A model generated the notes under the pieces. That model was not told the DNA's origin. It worked only from the letters and a program-made list of their open reading frames with translations, and did not search any database. The position numbers and the translations under genes are program-made. Of a stretch of DNA of 64,000 bases, positions 18,635-26,335 are shown piece by piece; the stretch's first letter is position 1; every line of letters starts with the position of its first letter. The stretch is from contig JAUIKS010000002.1 in the NCBI GenBank assembly GCA_030430565.1, forward strand, positions 372,001-436,000, in the 5' to 3' direction. This DNA is from Polyangia bacterium. GTDB lineage: Bacteria > Myxococcota_A > Polyangia > Nannocystales > Nannocystaceae.

Positions 18635-20148
18635 CGCCCGCGACCTCCTCCCCCGCCGAAGCCGAAGCCGCCCGCGCGCCCGCCCCCGCCGGCCCGCCGC
18701 TTCCGCCCGCCGCGGGCGGCGGCGCGCTCGTAGCCCGACTCGACGTCGCTGATGATCTGGCGGGCCCGCTGCGCGCGGCGCTGATAGCTGAGCGCCTCGT
18801 CGTCGATGATGTGCACGCGGTAGAGGTGATCGAGGTACTCGAGCTCCAGACGGTCGCTGGGCAGGATGAACACGCCGTAGATCGGCGCCCGGCTGGCGAG
18901 CTGCTGGACCTCCTCGACGGGCAGCTGGCACTCGCCGTGGGTCAGGAGGTAGACGAGGACCTTGCCGTCGCCGCGGCGCGGGACCGCGAGCTCGGCGTTG
19001 AACTGCCGGATCACGCGGGCGTAGTTGCGGCCGCGCTCGGCCCTGAACTGAAGGACATACGGGACCTCGGCGTTGCTCGAGGCGCCGACCTTGACGCCCT
19101 CGTAGAGCCGGCTGTCGAAGAAGCGCAGCGTCACCGACTCGCCGAGCAGCGCCAGCCGCTTGCACAGCGCGAGCGCGAGCCCGCGCGCGAACACCTCGCG
19201 GACGCCGCGCATCGAGGCGCTGCCGTCGACCAGCACGTAGTGGGTGCGCTGCTCGTTCTCGACCTGCTTCTCGTGGGCGAAGTAGAACAGCTCGTTGTCG
19301 ACGAGGCGCTGCTCGAAGATGTCCTCGTCGAGCGCGAGCTGGCTGAGCACGAGGTCGTCGAGGTTGCCGCGGCGCTCGATCGAGGCGTAGCCGTCGATCG
19401 AGAACACCTGCTGCCCCGAGTCGCGCTTGACCTCGAGGATCGAGGGCAGGAGCTCCATGGAGAAGTCGATGACGTCGGCGAGCGCCGGGCTGATCATCAC
19501 GCTGTAGAGGTCGGCGAGGTCGACCCCGGCTGCGGCCTCGCCGGGCCCGCCGCGGAACAGGCCGAACAGGCGCAGCGCGTCCACGTCGATCTGCTCGATC
19601 GCCAGCAGCGGGAGCAGCCGGTGCGTGGTCAGGGTCGAGAGCCAGGAGAGCGCCTGCCCTTGGTTGTAGCGCGTGAACGCCGAGGTCGGCTCGATGCGCG
19701 CGTAGTGGGCCCCGTCGGTGGGCAGGTCGATGGGCCGCAGCACGCGGACCGGGTCGGGCAGCTGCGGCACGACGCTGCCGAGCAGCCGCGCGAGCACCAC
19801 GCCGATCATCGGGTCGCGGTGCTTCCAGCCGGCCTGCGAGCGCACGAGCTCGGCCTCGGACATCTCGACGAGCAGGCTGCGCCAGGCCTCGCACAGGGCC
19901 GGCTCGGCGACCCCGCGGGCGACCGTGCCAGGGCTGCCGAGGCCGGTGATCAGGCAGCCGAGGTCGTGGGTGATGACCAGCGGCACGGCGTAGCCGAGGC
20001 GCGTGAGCGTGGACTGCCAGACGATCGCGCGCATCAGCGCGAGCGCGCCGGCGCCCTCGATCTGGGAGAGCGCGAGCGAGCCAACCTGGCGCTCGAGCTC
20101 GGCCGTGTTGACCGGCTTCGATCCACCGCCTGCTCGCGCGTCCGCCAT
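18631..20148 (-). CDS. vWA-domain protein, partner of MoxR ATPase
   Basis: Cytoplasmic protein of 505 residues. A helical N-terminal region (1-300) precedes a von Willebrand A domain starting at THYVLVDGSASMRG, whose DGSAS (308-312) is the metal-ion-dependent adhesion site. YLLTHGECQLP and the segment to about 440 complete the domain. The C-terminus (about 470-505) is a Gly/Arg-rich tail (GGGGRAGGFGFGGGGGRGR) of a kind seen in nucleic-acid-binding proteins. Pairs of a MoxR AAA+ ATPase and a vWA protein act as chaperone-like machines (RavA-ViaA is the known example). GAGGAGG lies 5-11 nt before ATG 20148. It overlaps the HEAT/TPR gene by 4 nt. Confidence 0.85.
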   Translation of the reverse strand: MADARAGGGSKPVNTAELERQVGSLALSQIEGAGALALMRAIVWQSTLTRLGYAVPLVITHDLGCLITGLGSPGTVARGVAEPALCEAWRSLLVEMSEAELVRSQAGWKHRDPMIGVVLARLLGSVVPQLPDPVRVLRPIDLPTDGAHYARIEPTSAFTRYNQGQALSWLSTLTTHRLLPLLAIEQIDVDALRLFGLFRGGPGEAAAGVDLADLYSVMISPALADVIDFSMELLPSILEVKRDSGQQVFSIDGYASIERRGNLDDLVLSQLALDEDIFEQRLVDNELFYFAHEKQVENEQRTHYVLVDGSASMRGVREVFARGLALALCKRLALLGESVTLRFFDSRLYEGVKVGASSNAEVPYVLQFRAERGRNYARVIRQFNAELAVPRRGDGKVLVYLLTHGECQLPVEEVQQLASRAPIYGVFILPSDRLELEYLDHLYRVHIIDDEALSYQRRAQRARQIISDVESGYERAAARGGRKRRAGGGGRAGGFGFGGGGGRGR

Positions 20149-20193
20149 CGTGGTTCCTCCTCGTAAGCCTACGCGATCTCGAGCGTATTCGTG

Positions 20194-20258
20194 ACGCGAG
20201 CACCGGGCCGCTGCTTAACGCCAGGGGACCCTCCGCCTTCCGGACGGCGAGCGCCTGG
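20194..20258 (-). repeat. 65-bp direct repeat, copy 1
   Basis: Begins ACGCGAGCACCGGGCC and ends GCGAGCGCCTGG. It differs from copy 2 at one base (GGACGGC versus GGGCGGC). Internal complementarity is seen: CCAGG near one end and CCTGG inside, and CGCC/GGCG around TCCGGA. This suggests a structured, possibly dispersed element. Confidence 0.9.
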
Positions 20259-20298
20259 GCGGATCGCAGTCCACCTGTTGCCTTCGAAGGTCGACACC

Positions 20299-20363
20299 AC
20301 GCGAGCACCGGGCCGCTGCTTAACGCCAGGGGACCCTCCGCCTTCCGGGCGGCGAGCGCCTGG
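20299..20363 (-). repeat. 65-bp direct repeat, copy 2
   Basis: Second copy, 105 bp from the first, separated by a 40-bp unrelated spacer. It has the same orientation, with 64 of 65 bases identical by eye. I saw no further copy in the window. Confidence 0.9.
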
Positions 20364-20536
20364 CCGGGTCAAGCGGACGGGCGCCCTCGCGCTCGCCGTC
20401 CTCAGGCGGCCCCTCCCTGGCTCGCGCGCGGCCCTTGAGCTTCGACGTGGCCGTTCCCGCGCGGGCTGCCGGGAGCGCACGGGACGCGAAGCTGAGAGGG
20501 TTTAACGAACATGTCCGAGAGTACCAAACGTATGAC

Positions 20537-21742
20537 TTAGACGAAGCGGCTCGAGGCGAACATGGTCTCGAGCAGCTTGTCGACCTCGCCGACCATGCGC
20601 TGCGCGGCGGGGCTGTCGTGCATGCGCTGGAGCGCGGCCTTGATGTCGCCGAGGTTGCGCAGCTGGGAGAACAGCTGCATGTCGGAGAGGACCTCGGCGC
20701 CGGTGAGGGTCGCGCGGATGACCTTGAGCTCCTCGAGCAGGTCTTGGAGGCTGGTCGGGGTCGCGCCGATCCGCGACTGGTCGGGGTGCTGCTCGTACCA
20801 GCGGTCGAGCACGGGGCCGACGATCTCCTGCAGCAGCTCCTCTTGCTCGGGGGTGTTCCAGACGTGGCGCAGGATGAAGAAGTCGGCGTCGTTGACCTCG
20901 GTGCGGCCGTCGAAGATCGCGGAGGCGGCGAACAGCTTGAGCAGCTTGACGACGCGGCGATCGGAGAGGCCGACGCCCTCGGAGCGGATCTGGAAGACGA
21001 GGCCCTTGAAGGTCGCCAGGAACTCCTCGCTGGCGTTGAAGAGCCTGCTGAAGTGGCGCTGGACCGCGAGCAGCTCGGCGGCGCTGGTGACCTTGCGCGA
21101 GGGCGCCTGGGTCTCCATCATCGCGCGCGCCTCGAGGTTGAGGCCCTTCTGCAGCAGCCCGCGGAAATGGTAGCTGTCGAGGTAGTCGGCGCGCACGCGC
21201 AGGAGGAAGCGGTCGAAGATGGCCGACAGCGCTTCGTCCGTGGGGACCTCGTTGCTGGCCGCGAACAGCGAGATCAGCGGGACGCGCAAGGACTCGGTGC
21301 CGTGGGTGTAGCGCCGGGCGTTGAGCAGCGTGAGCAAACTGTTGAGGATGGCGCTGTTGGCCTTAAAGATCTCGTCGAGGAACACGACCTCGGCCTGCGG
21401 GATCATGCCCTCGATGCGGCGCCGGTAGGTGCCCTTGCGGAACGCCTGAATGTCGACCGGCCCGAAGATCTCGTTGGGCTCGGTGAAGCGCGTGAGGAGG
21501 TAGTCGAAGTAGCGGGCGTCGACGACCTGGGCGAACGCGCGGACCAGGGCGCTCTTGGCGGTCCCCGGCGGGCCGACCATGACGAGGTGCTCGCCGGCGA
21601 GGGCGCTGATGAAGAGCAGCCGGATGACTTCCTCTTTGCCGAGGAACTGCTGCTCGAGCTGTCGCGCTCCCTCCTGGAGCCGTCGCGCGAGGTCCGGGAT
21701 GTTGACGCCGCCGCCGACGCTAGCCTTGCTGGTCACGGTCAT
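20537..21742 (-). CDS. MoxR-family AAA+ ATPase
   Basis: ATPase of 401 residues. The Walker A motif GPPGTAKS is at 57-64 and Walker B VVFLDEIFK near 119-127, followed by sensor-like LFAASNEVPTD and an arginine-finger region FDRFLLRVRADY. The lid and a helical C-terminal extension (from about 250) complete it. The extended tail resembles RavA-type MoxR proteins more than the short 320-residue class. MoxR ATPases remodel or activate partners, usually with a vWA protein, as found two features downstream. ATG 21742 overlaps the stop of the preceding gene as ATGA. The 388-bp repeat-bearing gap follows it. Confidence 0.9.
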   Translation of the reverse strand: MTVTSKASVGGGVNIPDLARRLQEGARQLEQQFLGKEEVIRLLFISALAGEHLVMVGPPGTAKSALVRAFAQVVDARYFDYLLTRFTEPNEIFGPVDIQAFRKGTYRRRIEGMIPQAEVVFLDEIFKANSAILNSLLTLLNARRYTHGTESLRVPLISLFAASNEVPTDEALSAIFDRFLLRVRADYLDSYHFRGLLQKGLNLEARAMMETQAPSRKVTSAAELLAVQRHFSRLFNASEEFLATFKGLVFQIRSEGVGLSDRRVVKLLKLFAASAIFDGRTEVNDADFFILRHVWNTPEQEELLQEIVGPVLDRWYEQHPDQSRIGATPTSLQDLLEELKVIRATLTGAEVLSDMQLFSQLRNLGDIKAALQRMHDSPAAQRMVGEVDKLLETMFASSRFV

Positions 21743-22983
21743 GCAGATGATGCTTTTACGATGCGCGGCACGAGCGTGGCCACTAGATTTTCGACAATGG
21801 GCTGCGGGATCAGCTCCCCGAGGTGATCCAGGTACTCAGTCCAGCGCCGCGCGACCTGGCCGTCAAAGCCGAGCGCGGTGTCGAGACCGGGCAGCGGCTC
21901 GCCGAGCGCGACTTTGAGACGCGGCAGGAGCAGCGGGAGCGCTAAGAACATCTGCACGGGTTTATCGCGCCGCGTCGCGGCGACCCCGAGGCGCGCGCCG
22001 AGCTCGAGCACCTTCAGGAAGTGCACGTGGATGAGCGTGCCCACGATCGCGCCGATCTCGCGCGGTCCGGCGCCGTAGGAGCTGCCAGGTAGCGCCGCGA
22101 TAGCGCCGCCGACCGGGAGCGCGCGCGGTCCGTCGCCGTCATCGGTGGTCTCGCGAACGCGCCCCGCGGCATCTCCGCCTCTGCCAGCTCCGGCCGCGGC
22201 CGCGCCGAACAGCGGCTCCATCATGCTGGCCATCACCGCGCCCCCGATCTCGATCCACTGCGAGGTGCCCGCCCACGCGTTGGCGACCGCGCGCGCGAAC
22301 CCGCGCTGCTTGAGGAAGGGCGCGGCGATCAGCGCGCTCCAGCCGGGCGGCGCGACCAGAGGTCGAATGAGGCATGTCAGCGGGCTGGCCCAGAGCGCGT
22401 CCTGGATCAGGCGCTCGACCTCGGGCATGTGACGGTCGGCGAGCCACTCGATGATCTCCTCGCGGGCGCCGAGCTGCTGCAGGCTCGAGAACCGCAGGCG
22501 GCGACGCGGCAGCGGCTGGCCAGCGTAGCGCTCCTCGCCGTCGACCGTGGAGATGATGTGGTCCTCGCGGCGAAGATCGATGAACGGGCCGACCGCGACG
22601 TGGCGCGCGAGCGCCTCGGAGAAGTCGCGCGGCTGCCCGAGCGTGAGCAGCGTGCGCGACACCGTCTCGACGTTGCGCCACTTGACCGCGCGCGCCCAGG
22701 CCGACTCGCGGTCAGGGTGGTCGAGGGCCAAGGTGTTGTGCAGGCCGACCCAGAGCCCGAACTCTTCGATGTCGACGTCCGGCAGCAGCGGCTCGGCCAC
22801 GACCAGCTGCGCGCGCTGCAGACGCAAGAAGCGAACATCGACCGGTGAGCCGCTGATGACGTTGAGCTCGCCGACCATGGCGTAGAAGTCCCGCGGACGC
22901 ACCGGGCGAGAGACCTTGACGCCGCCGCCCCCCAAAAGCGGGCACACGAAGTCCTGCATGAACTCGCCGACGGACCGCGACAT
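21739..22983 (-). CDS. Uncharacterised protein coupled to the MoxR ATPase
   Basis: Protein of 414 residues that I do not recognise. It has no signal peptide, no Walker motif and no clear catalytic motif. It begins MSRSVGEFMQDFVCPLLGGG, has an Arg-rich middle, a Gly/Ala-rich low-complexity linker near residues 275-310 (GAAAAGAGRGGDAAG) and an amphipathic helical C-terminus. Its stop codon overlaps the MoxR start (ATGA), and the large protein gene lies 21 bp upstream. Translational coupling argues for a stoichiometric partner of the ATPase. It could be a lineage-specific component of a MoxR-vWA ternary system. Confidence 0.65.
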   Translation of the reverse strand: MSRSVGEFMQDFVCPLLGGGGVKVSRPVRPRDFYAMVGELNVISGSPVDVRFLRLQRAQLVVAEPLLPDVDIEEFGLWVGLHNTLALDHPDRESAWARAVKWRNVETVSRTLLTLGQPRDFSEALARHVAVGPFIDLRREDHIISTVDGEERYAGQPLPRRRLRFSSLQQLGAREEIIEWLADRHMPEVERLIQDALWASPLTCLIRPLVAPPGWSALIAAPFLKQRGFARAVANAWAGTSQWIEIGGAVMASMMEPLFGAAAAGAGRGGDAAGRVRETTDDGDGPRALPVGGAIAALPGSSYGAGPREIGAIVGTLIHVHFLKVLELGARLGVAATRRDKPVQMFLALPLLLPRLKVALGEPLPGLDTALGFDGQVARRWTEYLDHLGELIPQPIVENLVATLVPRIVKASSA

Positions 22984-23004
22984 ACGTGTCTATTGGCGGA
23001 GCCG

Positions 23005-24552
23005 TCAGCCCCGATTCCGCTCCAGGTTCGCGCCAAAGCCCCACAGCGGGAACCACCACCCATACCGTTGATTCTCGATCAGACCCGGCTCCGGCTGTCC
23101 GCCTTCGGGATGCATGGCCTCGCCTTCGCTGAGCTGCATCCGGCCGATGATGGCGGCATCGAGCGGGGTCAGGTGCTCGGGTCGTAGACGCACAGGGTCG
23201 CTGTCGGGGCCGCGGAACAGCGCGTGCTCGCCGGCGTTGAGCCCCAGCAGCTCACGGACGAGCTGCGGCCTGACCCGCGGCCAGAGCTCGTAGCCGTCCG
23301 GCACGAGGACGCCGGGCGCGACCTCGCAGATCCGCTTGCCGAGCGGAATCACGGCGGCCGCGCCGACGCCCGTCGCCAGCCCGCCGAGGCTCGAGCCCGT
23401 GAGCACGAGCATGCCCTCCGGCAACATCGCTAGTCGCGCGGCGGCCAGGGAGGTCGGCGGGATCAGGTAGACGAGCCGCCGAAGCAGCTCGCCCTGCTCC
23501 CACGGCACGAGCGCGCCGCGCGGCTCACGAACGGCAGCCGACGGCCGCAACCGGAGCTGCACCCGTTGAACCCGGGCGCCGATCGAGCGCGCGTCGCCGG
23601 GCTCGATCACGCGGCCGGCGACGTCAGACTGGACGAGATGGCGGCCGTCGATGAATTGCGGCGCGCCCTCGAGACGCTCGACGCGGCCGACGCGGCCGCG
23701 GAACAGGTACATCTCGTCGCCGGGCAGGCAGGAGGAGGCGGAGGCCAGGTGGATCGGGTGTCGATAGCCGAGCTCGACGGCGGCCCGCTCGGAGACCGGC
23801 ACGAGCAGCTCGATGCCGGGGATGCCGTGGAGGACGTCGAGGATCAGGCCGGACGGCTGCCGCAGCCGGAGCAGCAAGCTGGCCCGCCGCTCGCCCTCGA
23901 GGGCGATGCGCACCCCGGCCATGGTGACCTGCGCGCCCCAGAGGTACGCGAGCACGCGCTCGGAGATGCCCGGGGCGACGAGCGCGAGCGCCATGTCGTA
24001 CATCCCGCACAGGTCGGCGTTGTCGGAGATGCCGCCGAGCGGGAACGGAACAGGTCGAAGGGACAGGCGCTGGATCAGCTCGACGGGGTCGAGTCGATCG
24101 ATCGCGCGATAGCGGGCCGAGAACTCGTGGTCGACGGCGAGCACGTCGTCGGACTCGGCCGAGAGCGGGACCGCGAGGTCGTAGCCGAAGGGCGCGTTGC
24201 GATCGCGCGCGCGGACGAACACGGTGCCGCCGCCGGTGTAGAGCTGCCCACGCACGGCCAGGGCCATGCGCTGCATGCGGTCGAGCGCGTAGCTGTCTCC
24301 GCCCGCGCAGCGCAGGAGCAGCGCGTGCCCGCCCCGCTCGCGGCGCGCACGCTCGATCGTCATGGTCGGGATCAGCTCGTCGAGGCTGCACTCCTCGCTG
24401 TAGGACCCCAGGAAGGCGACGAGCCTATCGAGCGAGGGCAGGACGATGAGCGTCTCGCGGCCCACGGCGATCCCGCGAGCGTCTGGCGCGAGCCCTTGCA
24501 TGAGAAACCGCGTCTGGCCGGCCGCGATGGGCTCGAGCAGGGTTTCCGCCAT
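23005..24552 (-). CDS. Large uncharacterised first gene of the MoxR-vWA cluster
   Basis: Protein of 515 residues from ATG 24552 (535 from an upstream in-frame start at 24612). It is beta-rich throughout with regularly spaced Gly and aromatic residues, for example LVLTGSSLGGLATG, VIPLGKRICEVAPGVLVPDG and YGWWFPLWGFGANLERNRG at the C-terminus. In described MoxR-vWA ternary systems the third partner is a beta-propeller-like (bpX) protein. Position, size and predicted beta content fit that slot, but I cannot confirm homology by reading. ATG 24552 is chosen because TACACT lies 6 nt before it, with TGGACG 17 bp further upstream. The longer start would place the promoter inside the coding region. 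No signal peptide. Confidence 0.6.
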   Translation of the reverse strand: MAETLLEPIAAGQTRFLMQGLAPDARGIAVGRETLIVLPSLDRLVAFLGSYSEECSLDELIPTMTIERARRERGGHALLLRCAGGDSYALDRMQRMALAVRGQLYTGGGTVFVRARDRNAPFGYDLAVPLSAESDDVLAVDHEFSARYRAIDRLDPVELIQRLSLRPVPFPLGGISDNADLCGMYDMALALVAPGISERVLAYLWGAQVTMAGVRIALEGERRASLLLRLRQPSGLILDVLHGIPGIELLVPVSERAAVELGYRHPIHLASASSCLPGDEMYLFRGRVGRVERLEGAPQFIDGRHLVQSDVAGRVIEPGDARSIGARVQRVQLRLRPSAAVREPRGALVPWEQGELLRRLVYLIPPTSLAAARLAMLPEGMLVLTGSSLGGLATGVGAAAVIPLGKRICEVAPGVLVPDGYELWPRVRPQLVRELLGLNAGEHALFRGPDSDPVRLRPEHLTPLDAAIIGRMQLSEGEAMHPEGGQPEPGLIENQRYGWWFPLWGFGANLERNRG

Positions 24553-24558
24553 GGCGGG

Positions 24559-24587
24559 AGTGTAGGCGAGGCCGCCGCGTTCGTCCA
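24559..24587 (-). promoter_or_regulatory. Promoter of the MoxR-vWA cluster, TGGACG-17-TACACT
   Basis: On the minus strand TGGACG (-35-like), 17 bp, TACACT (24559-24564), then 6 nt to ATG 24552. This spacing predicts transcription starting at or next to the A of ATG, so a leaderless mRNA. Confidence 0.55.
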
Positions 24588-24643
24588 CGCGGCCTTTTGC
24601 GCTCACGGGCATCGAGCGCGGGCCGATGACCGGCGCGGCGTGT

Positions 24644-24649
24644 TAATAT
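24644..24649 (+). promoter_or_regulatory. Candidate -10 TAATAT for the FHA gene
   Basis: TAATAT ends 9 nt before GTG 24659. No -35 is convincing. With the leftward promoter at 24559-24587 this makes a compact divergent control region of about 106 bp. Confidence 0.45.
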
Positions 24650-24658
24650 CGACCCCAG

Positions 24659-26335
24659 GTGAGCGAAGGATCCAGGCGTCATCCCGGGGAGCGCGGGCGC
24701 TCGAACACGCGCCGTCCCGAGGACGAAGCCGCTGGCGAGTCCCCGCCCGCCGAGGACGCGCGCGCGTCGAAGTCGTCTCGTAACGCGGACGCGGCCGAGG
24801 TGAAGGCGAAGGTCTCGGCGAACTTGGCCGCGAGGTTGGCGGCGAAGTTGGCGGAACGCAAGCGCAGCAAACAAGCAGCCGAGCCGCCGCGCCGCGCCAG
24901 CACGCCGAGCCAGGCGAGCCAGTCGAGCAAACCGCGAATCCAGTACCACCCGCTCAATCACCGCCCGCCGTCCAGCCCGGAGCCGGCGTCGGGTGAACAA
25001 GGCGCTCCGAAGGTGCCCGCGCTGCCGACCGGCCCGGCTCCGCCGGAGGTCGCGGCCGCCATGGCGCTCGCGCGCAAGGGCGAGCTCGGGCGCGCGGTGC
25101 AGGTGCTCGAGCACTCCGGCGCCCACGCCCACGCCGCCGTCATCCGCCTCGAGTACGCCTACTCGCTGTGCGGCGCGCTCCAGCGGATCGCGATGCTGCG
25201 CGAGGGCTGCGCGCGCACGCCGGGTGACACGCCCGAGGGCAAGGCGCTGCACCGAGCCTTGGCCGAAGCGCTGCTGCGACAGGCCACCGTGATGGAGGAC
25301 GGCGCGCCGCGTCGTGGTCTGCTCATCGAGGCCGCCGGCGCCCTCGAGACCGCGGACGAGGGAGATAAAGCCGGCGACATCTACCGTCAGCTCGGCCTGC
25401 TCCACAGAGCCGCGCGGGCCTACGAGCGGGCCGGCGCCGTGTCACGGCTCGAGTACACGCTGGGGCTGATCGAGCACCAAGAGCAGGCCCGCGCCGCCGT
25501 CGACCAGGTCGAGCGCGAGGTCGACGACGCCCTGCAGCAGGGCAAACGGCGGCTCGCGCTGGCGCTCTTGCAGGACACCCTGGGACGTCACCAGCAGACC
25601 CCCGAGCAGCTCGCGGCGCTCGGCGCCAACGCGGCCGGCCCCTCGGTGCGCGGCCTCTCGCGTCGGCTGACGCGCCTCGAGTCGCGGATGCCCCGCGCCG
25701 GGAGCGGGCGGCTCGACCTGCGCCACGGCGGCGTCGAGCAGACCCGCGTGTTCCTGACCTCGGAGTTCTCGATCGGGCGCTCCCCCAGCGCGCAGCTGAG
25801 CATCGGCGGCGCCGGCCTCTCGCGGGTCCACGTCCAGCTCAGCGTCGTCTCGAGCATGTTCGTCGGGACAGCTGATGAGGACGCCCCTGACCTCGTGGTC
25901 GTCGCCATCGATCAGGGCTCTCGCGCCGGCAGCTTCTGGGACGGCGACCCCCTCGATCCCGGGATCCCGATCGTGCTCGACGGCGTCGGCGAGCTCGGCC
26001 TCGGCTTCTCGGCGGCGGTCGATGTCCACCCGGTCTATCAGGGCGAGCGCTCGATCGTCGGCGCGCTGCTGCGCGGGCGCGCCTCGGGCAGCGACGAGCG
26101 CTGGTCGTTGTTCCTGCCCGAGGGCGGACCGCTCGTGCTGGCGCCGGGGCGCGCCGCGCCCGCGCGGATCCTGTACCGCGCGCCGTTCTTCGAGCTGATC
26201 GCCGACCCCGAGACCCAGGTTCACCTCGGCCGTCTCCCGCTCGGGCGCGGCGCCCACGTCGAGTTACTCGTCGGCGACCGCGTCCAGCTCCTCCCTCCCA
26301 CCGGCGGCGTCATCGAGTTTGAGGTCATGGCGTGA
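24659..26335 (+). CDS. TPR-like and FHA-domain protein
   Basis: Cytoplasmic protein of 558 residues. Residues 1-120 are disordered, rich in Arg, Ser, Ala and Pro. Residues about 125-330 are helical repeats of TPR type (ALARKGELGRAVQVLEHSGA onward). An FHA-like domain follows, with FSIGRSPSAQLSI and GGAGLSRVHVQLSV carrying the conserved Gly-Arg-Ser and Ser-Arg-x-His positions for phosphothreonine binding. The final 120 residues are beta-rich and unassigned. Its 3' end overlaps the kinase gene as GTGA, so the kinase is the natural partner that creates the phospho-ligand. It diverges from the MoxR-vWA cluster across a short shared promoter region. Confidence 0.8.
   Translation: MSEGSRRHPGERGRSNTRRPEDEAAGESPPAEDARASKSSRNADAAEVKAKVSANLAARLAAKLAERKRSKQAAEPPRRASTPSQASQSSKPRIQYHPLNHRPPSSPEPASGEQGAPKVPALPTGPAPPEVAAAMALARKGELGRAVQVLEHSGAHAHAAVIRLEYAYSLCGALQRIAMLREGCARTPGDTPEGKALHRALAEALLRQATVMEDGAPRRGLLIEAAGALETADEGDKAGDIYRQLGLLHRAARAYERAGAVSRLEYTLGLIEHQEQARAAVDQVEREVDDALQQGKRRLALALLQDTLGRHQQTPEQLAALGANAAGPSVRGLSRRLTRLESRMPRAGSGRLDLRHGGVEQTRVFLTSEFSIGRSPSAQLSIGGAGLSRVHVQLSVVSSMFVGTADEDAPDLVVVAIDQGSRAGSFWDGDPLDPGIPIVLDGVGELGLGFSAAVDVHPVYQGERSIVGALLRGRASGSDERWSLFLPEGGPLVLAPGRAAPARILYRAPFFELIADPETQVHLGRLPLGRGAHVELLVGDRVQLLPPTGGVIEFEVMA

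Larger units (their letters stand above)
20149..20536. other. 388-bp gap inside the cluster, with long direct repeat
   Basis: Non-coding stretch between the MoxR and vWA genes. It carries two copies of a 65-bp repeat (20194-20258 and 20299-20363). It could hold a separate promoter for the vWA gene. The open frame here on the minus strand is made of the repeat (RPEGGGSPGVKQRPG twice) and is not a credible protein. Confidence 0.6.

Noticed and set aside
18635..20308. Extension of the TPR/HEAT frame to 1171 residues
   Set aside because: The upstream part is the shadow of the vWA gene, and ATG 18634 overlaps the vWA stop as ATGA.
20194..20363. CRISPR array
   Set aside because: Only two copies exist, the unit is 65 bp and the spacer is unlike an array, with no cas genes near.
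20169..20480. 103-residue open frame spanning the 65-bp repeats
   Set aside because: Its product is a duplicated Gly/Arg/Pro low-complexity segment dictated by the repeat. There is no credible start context.
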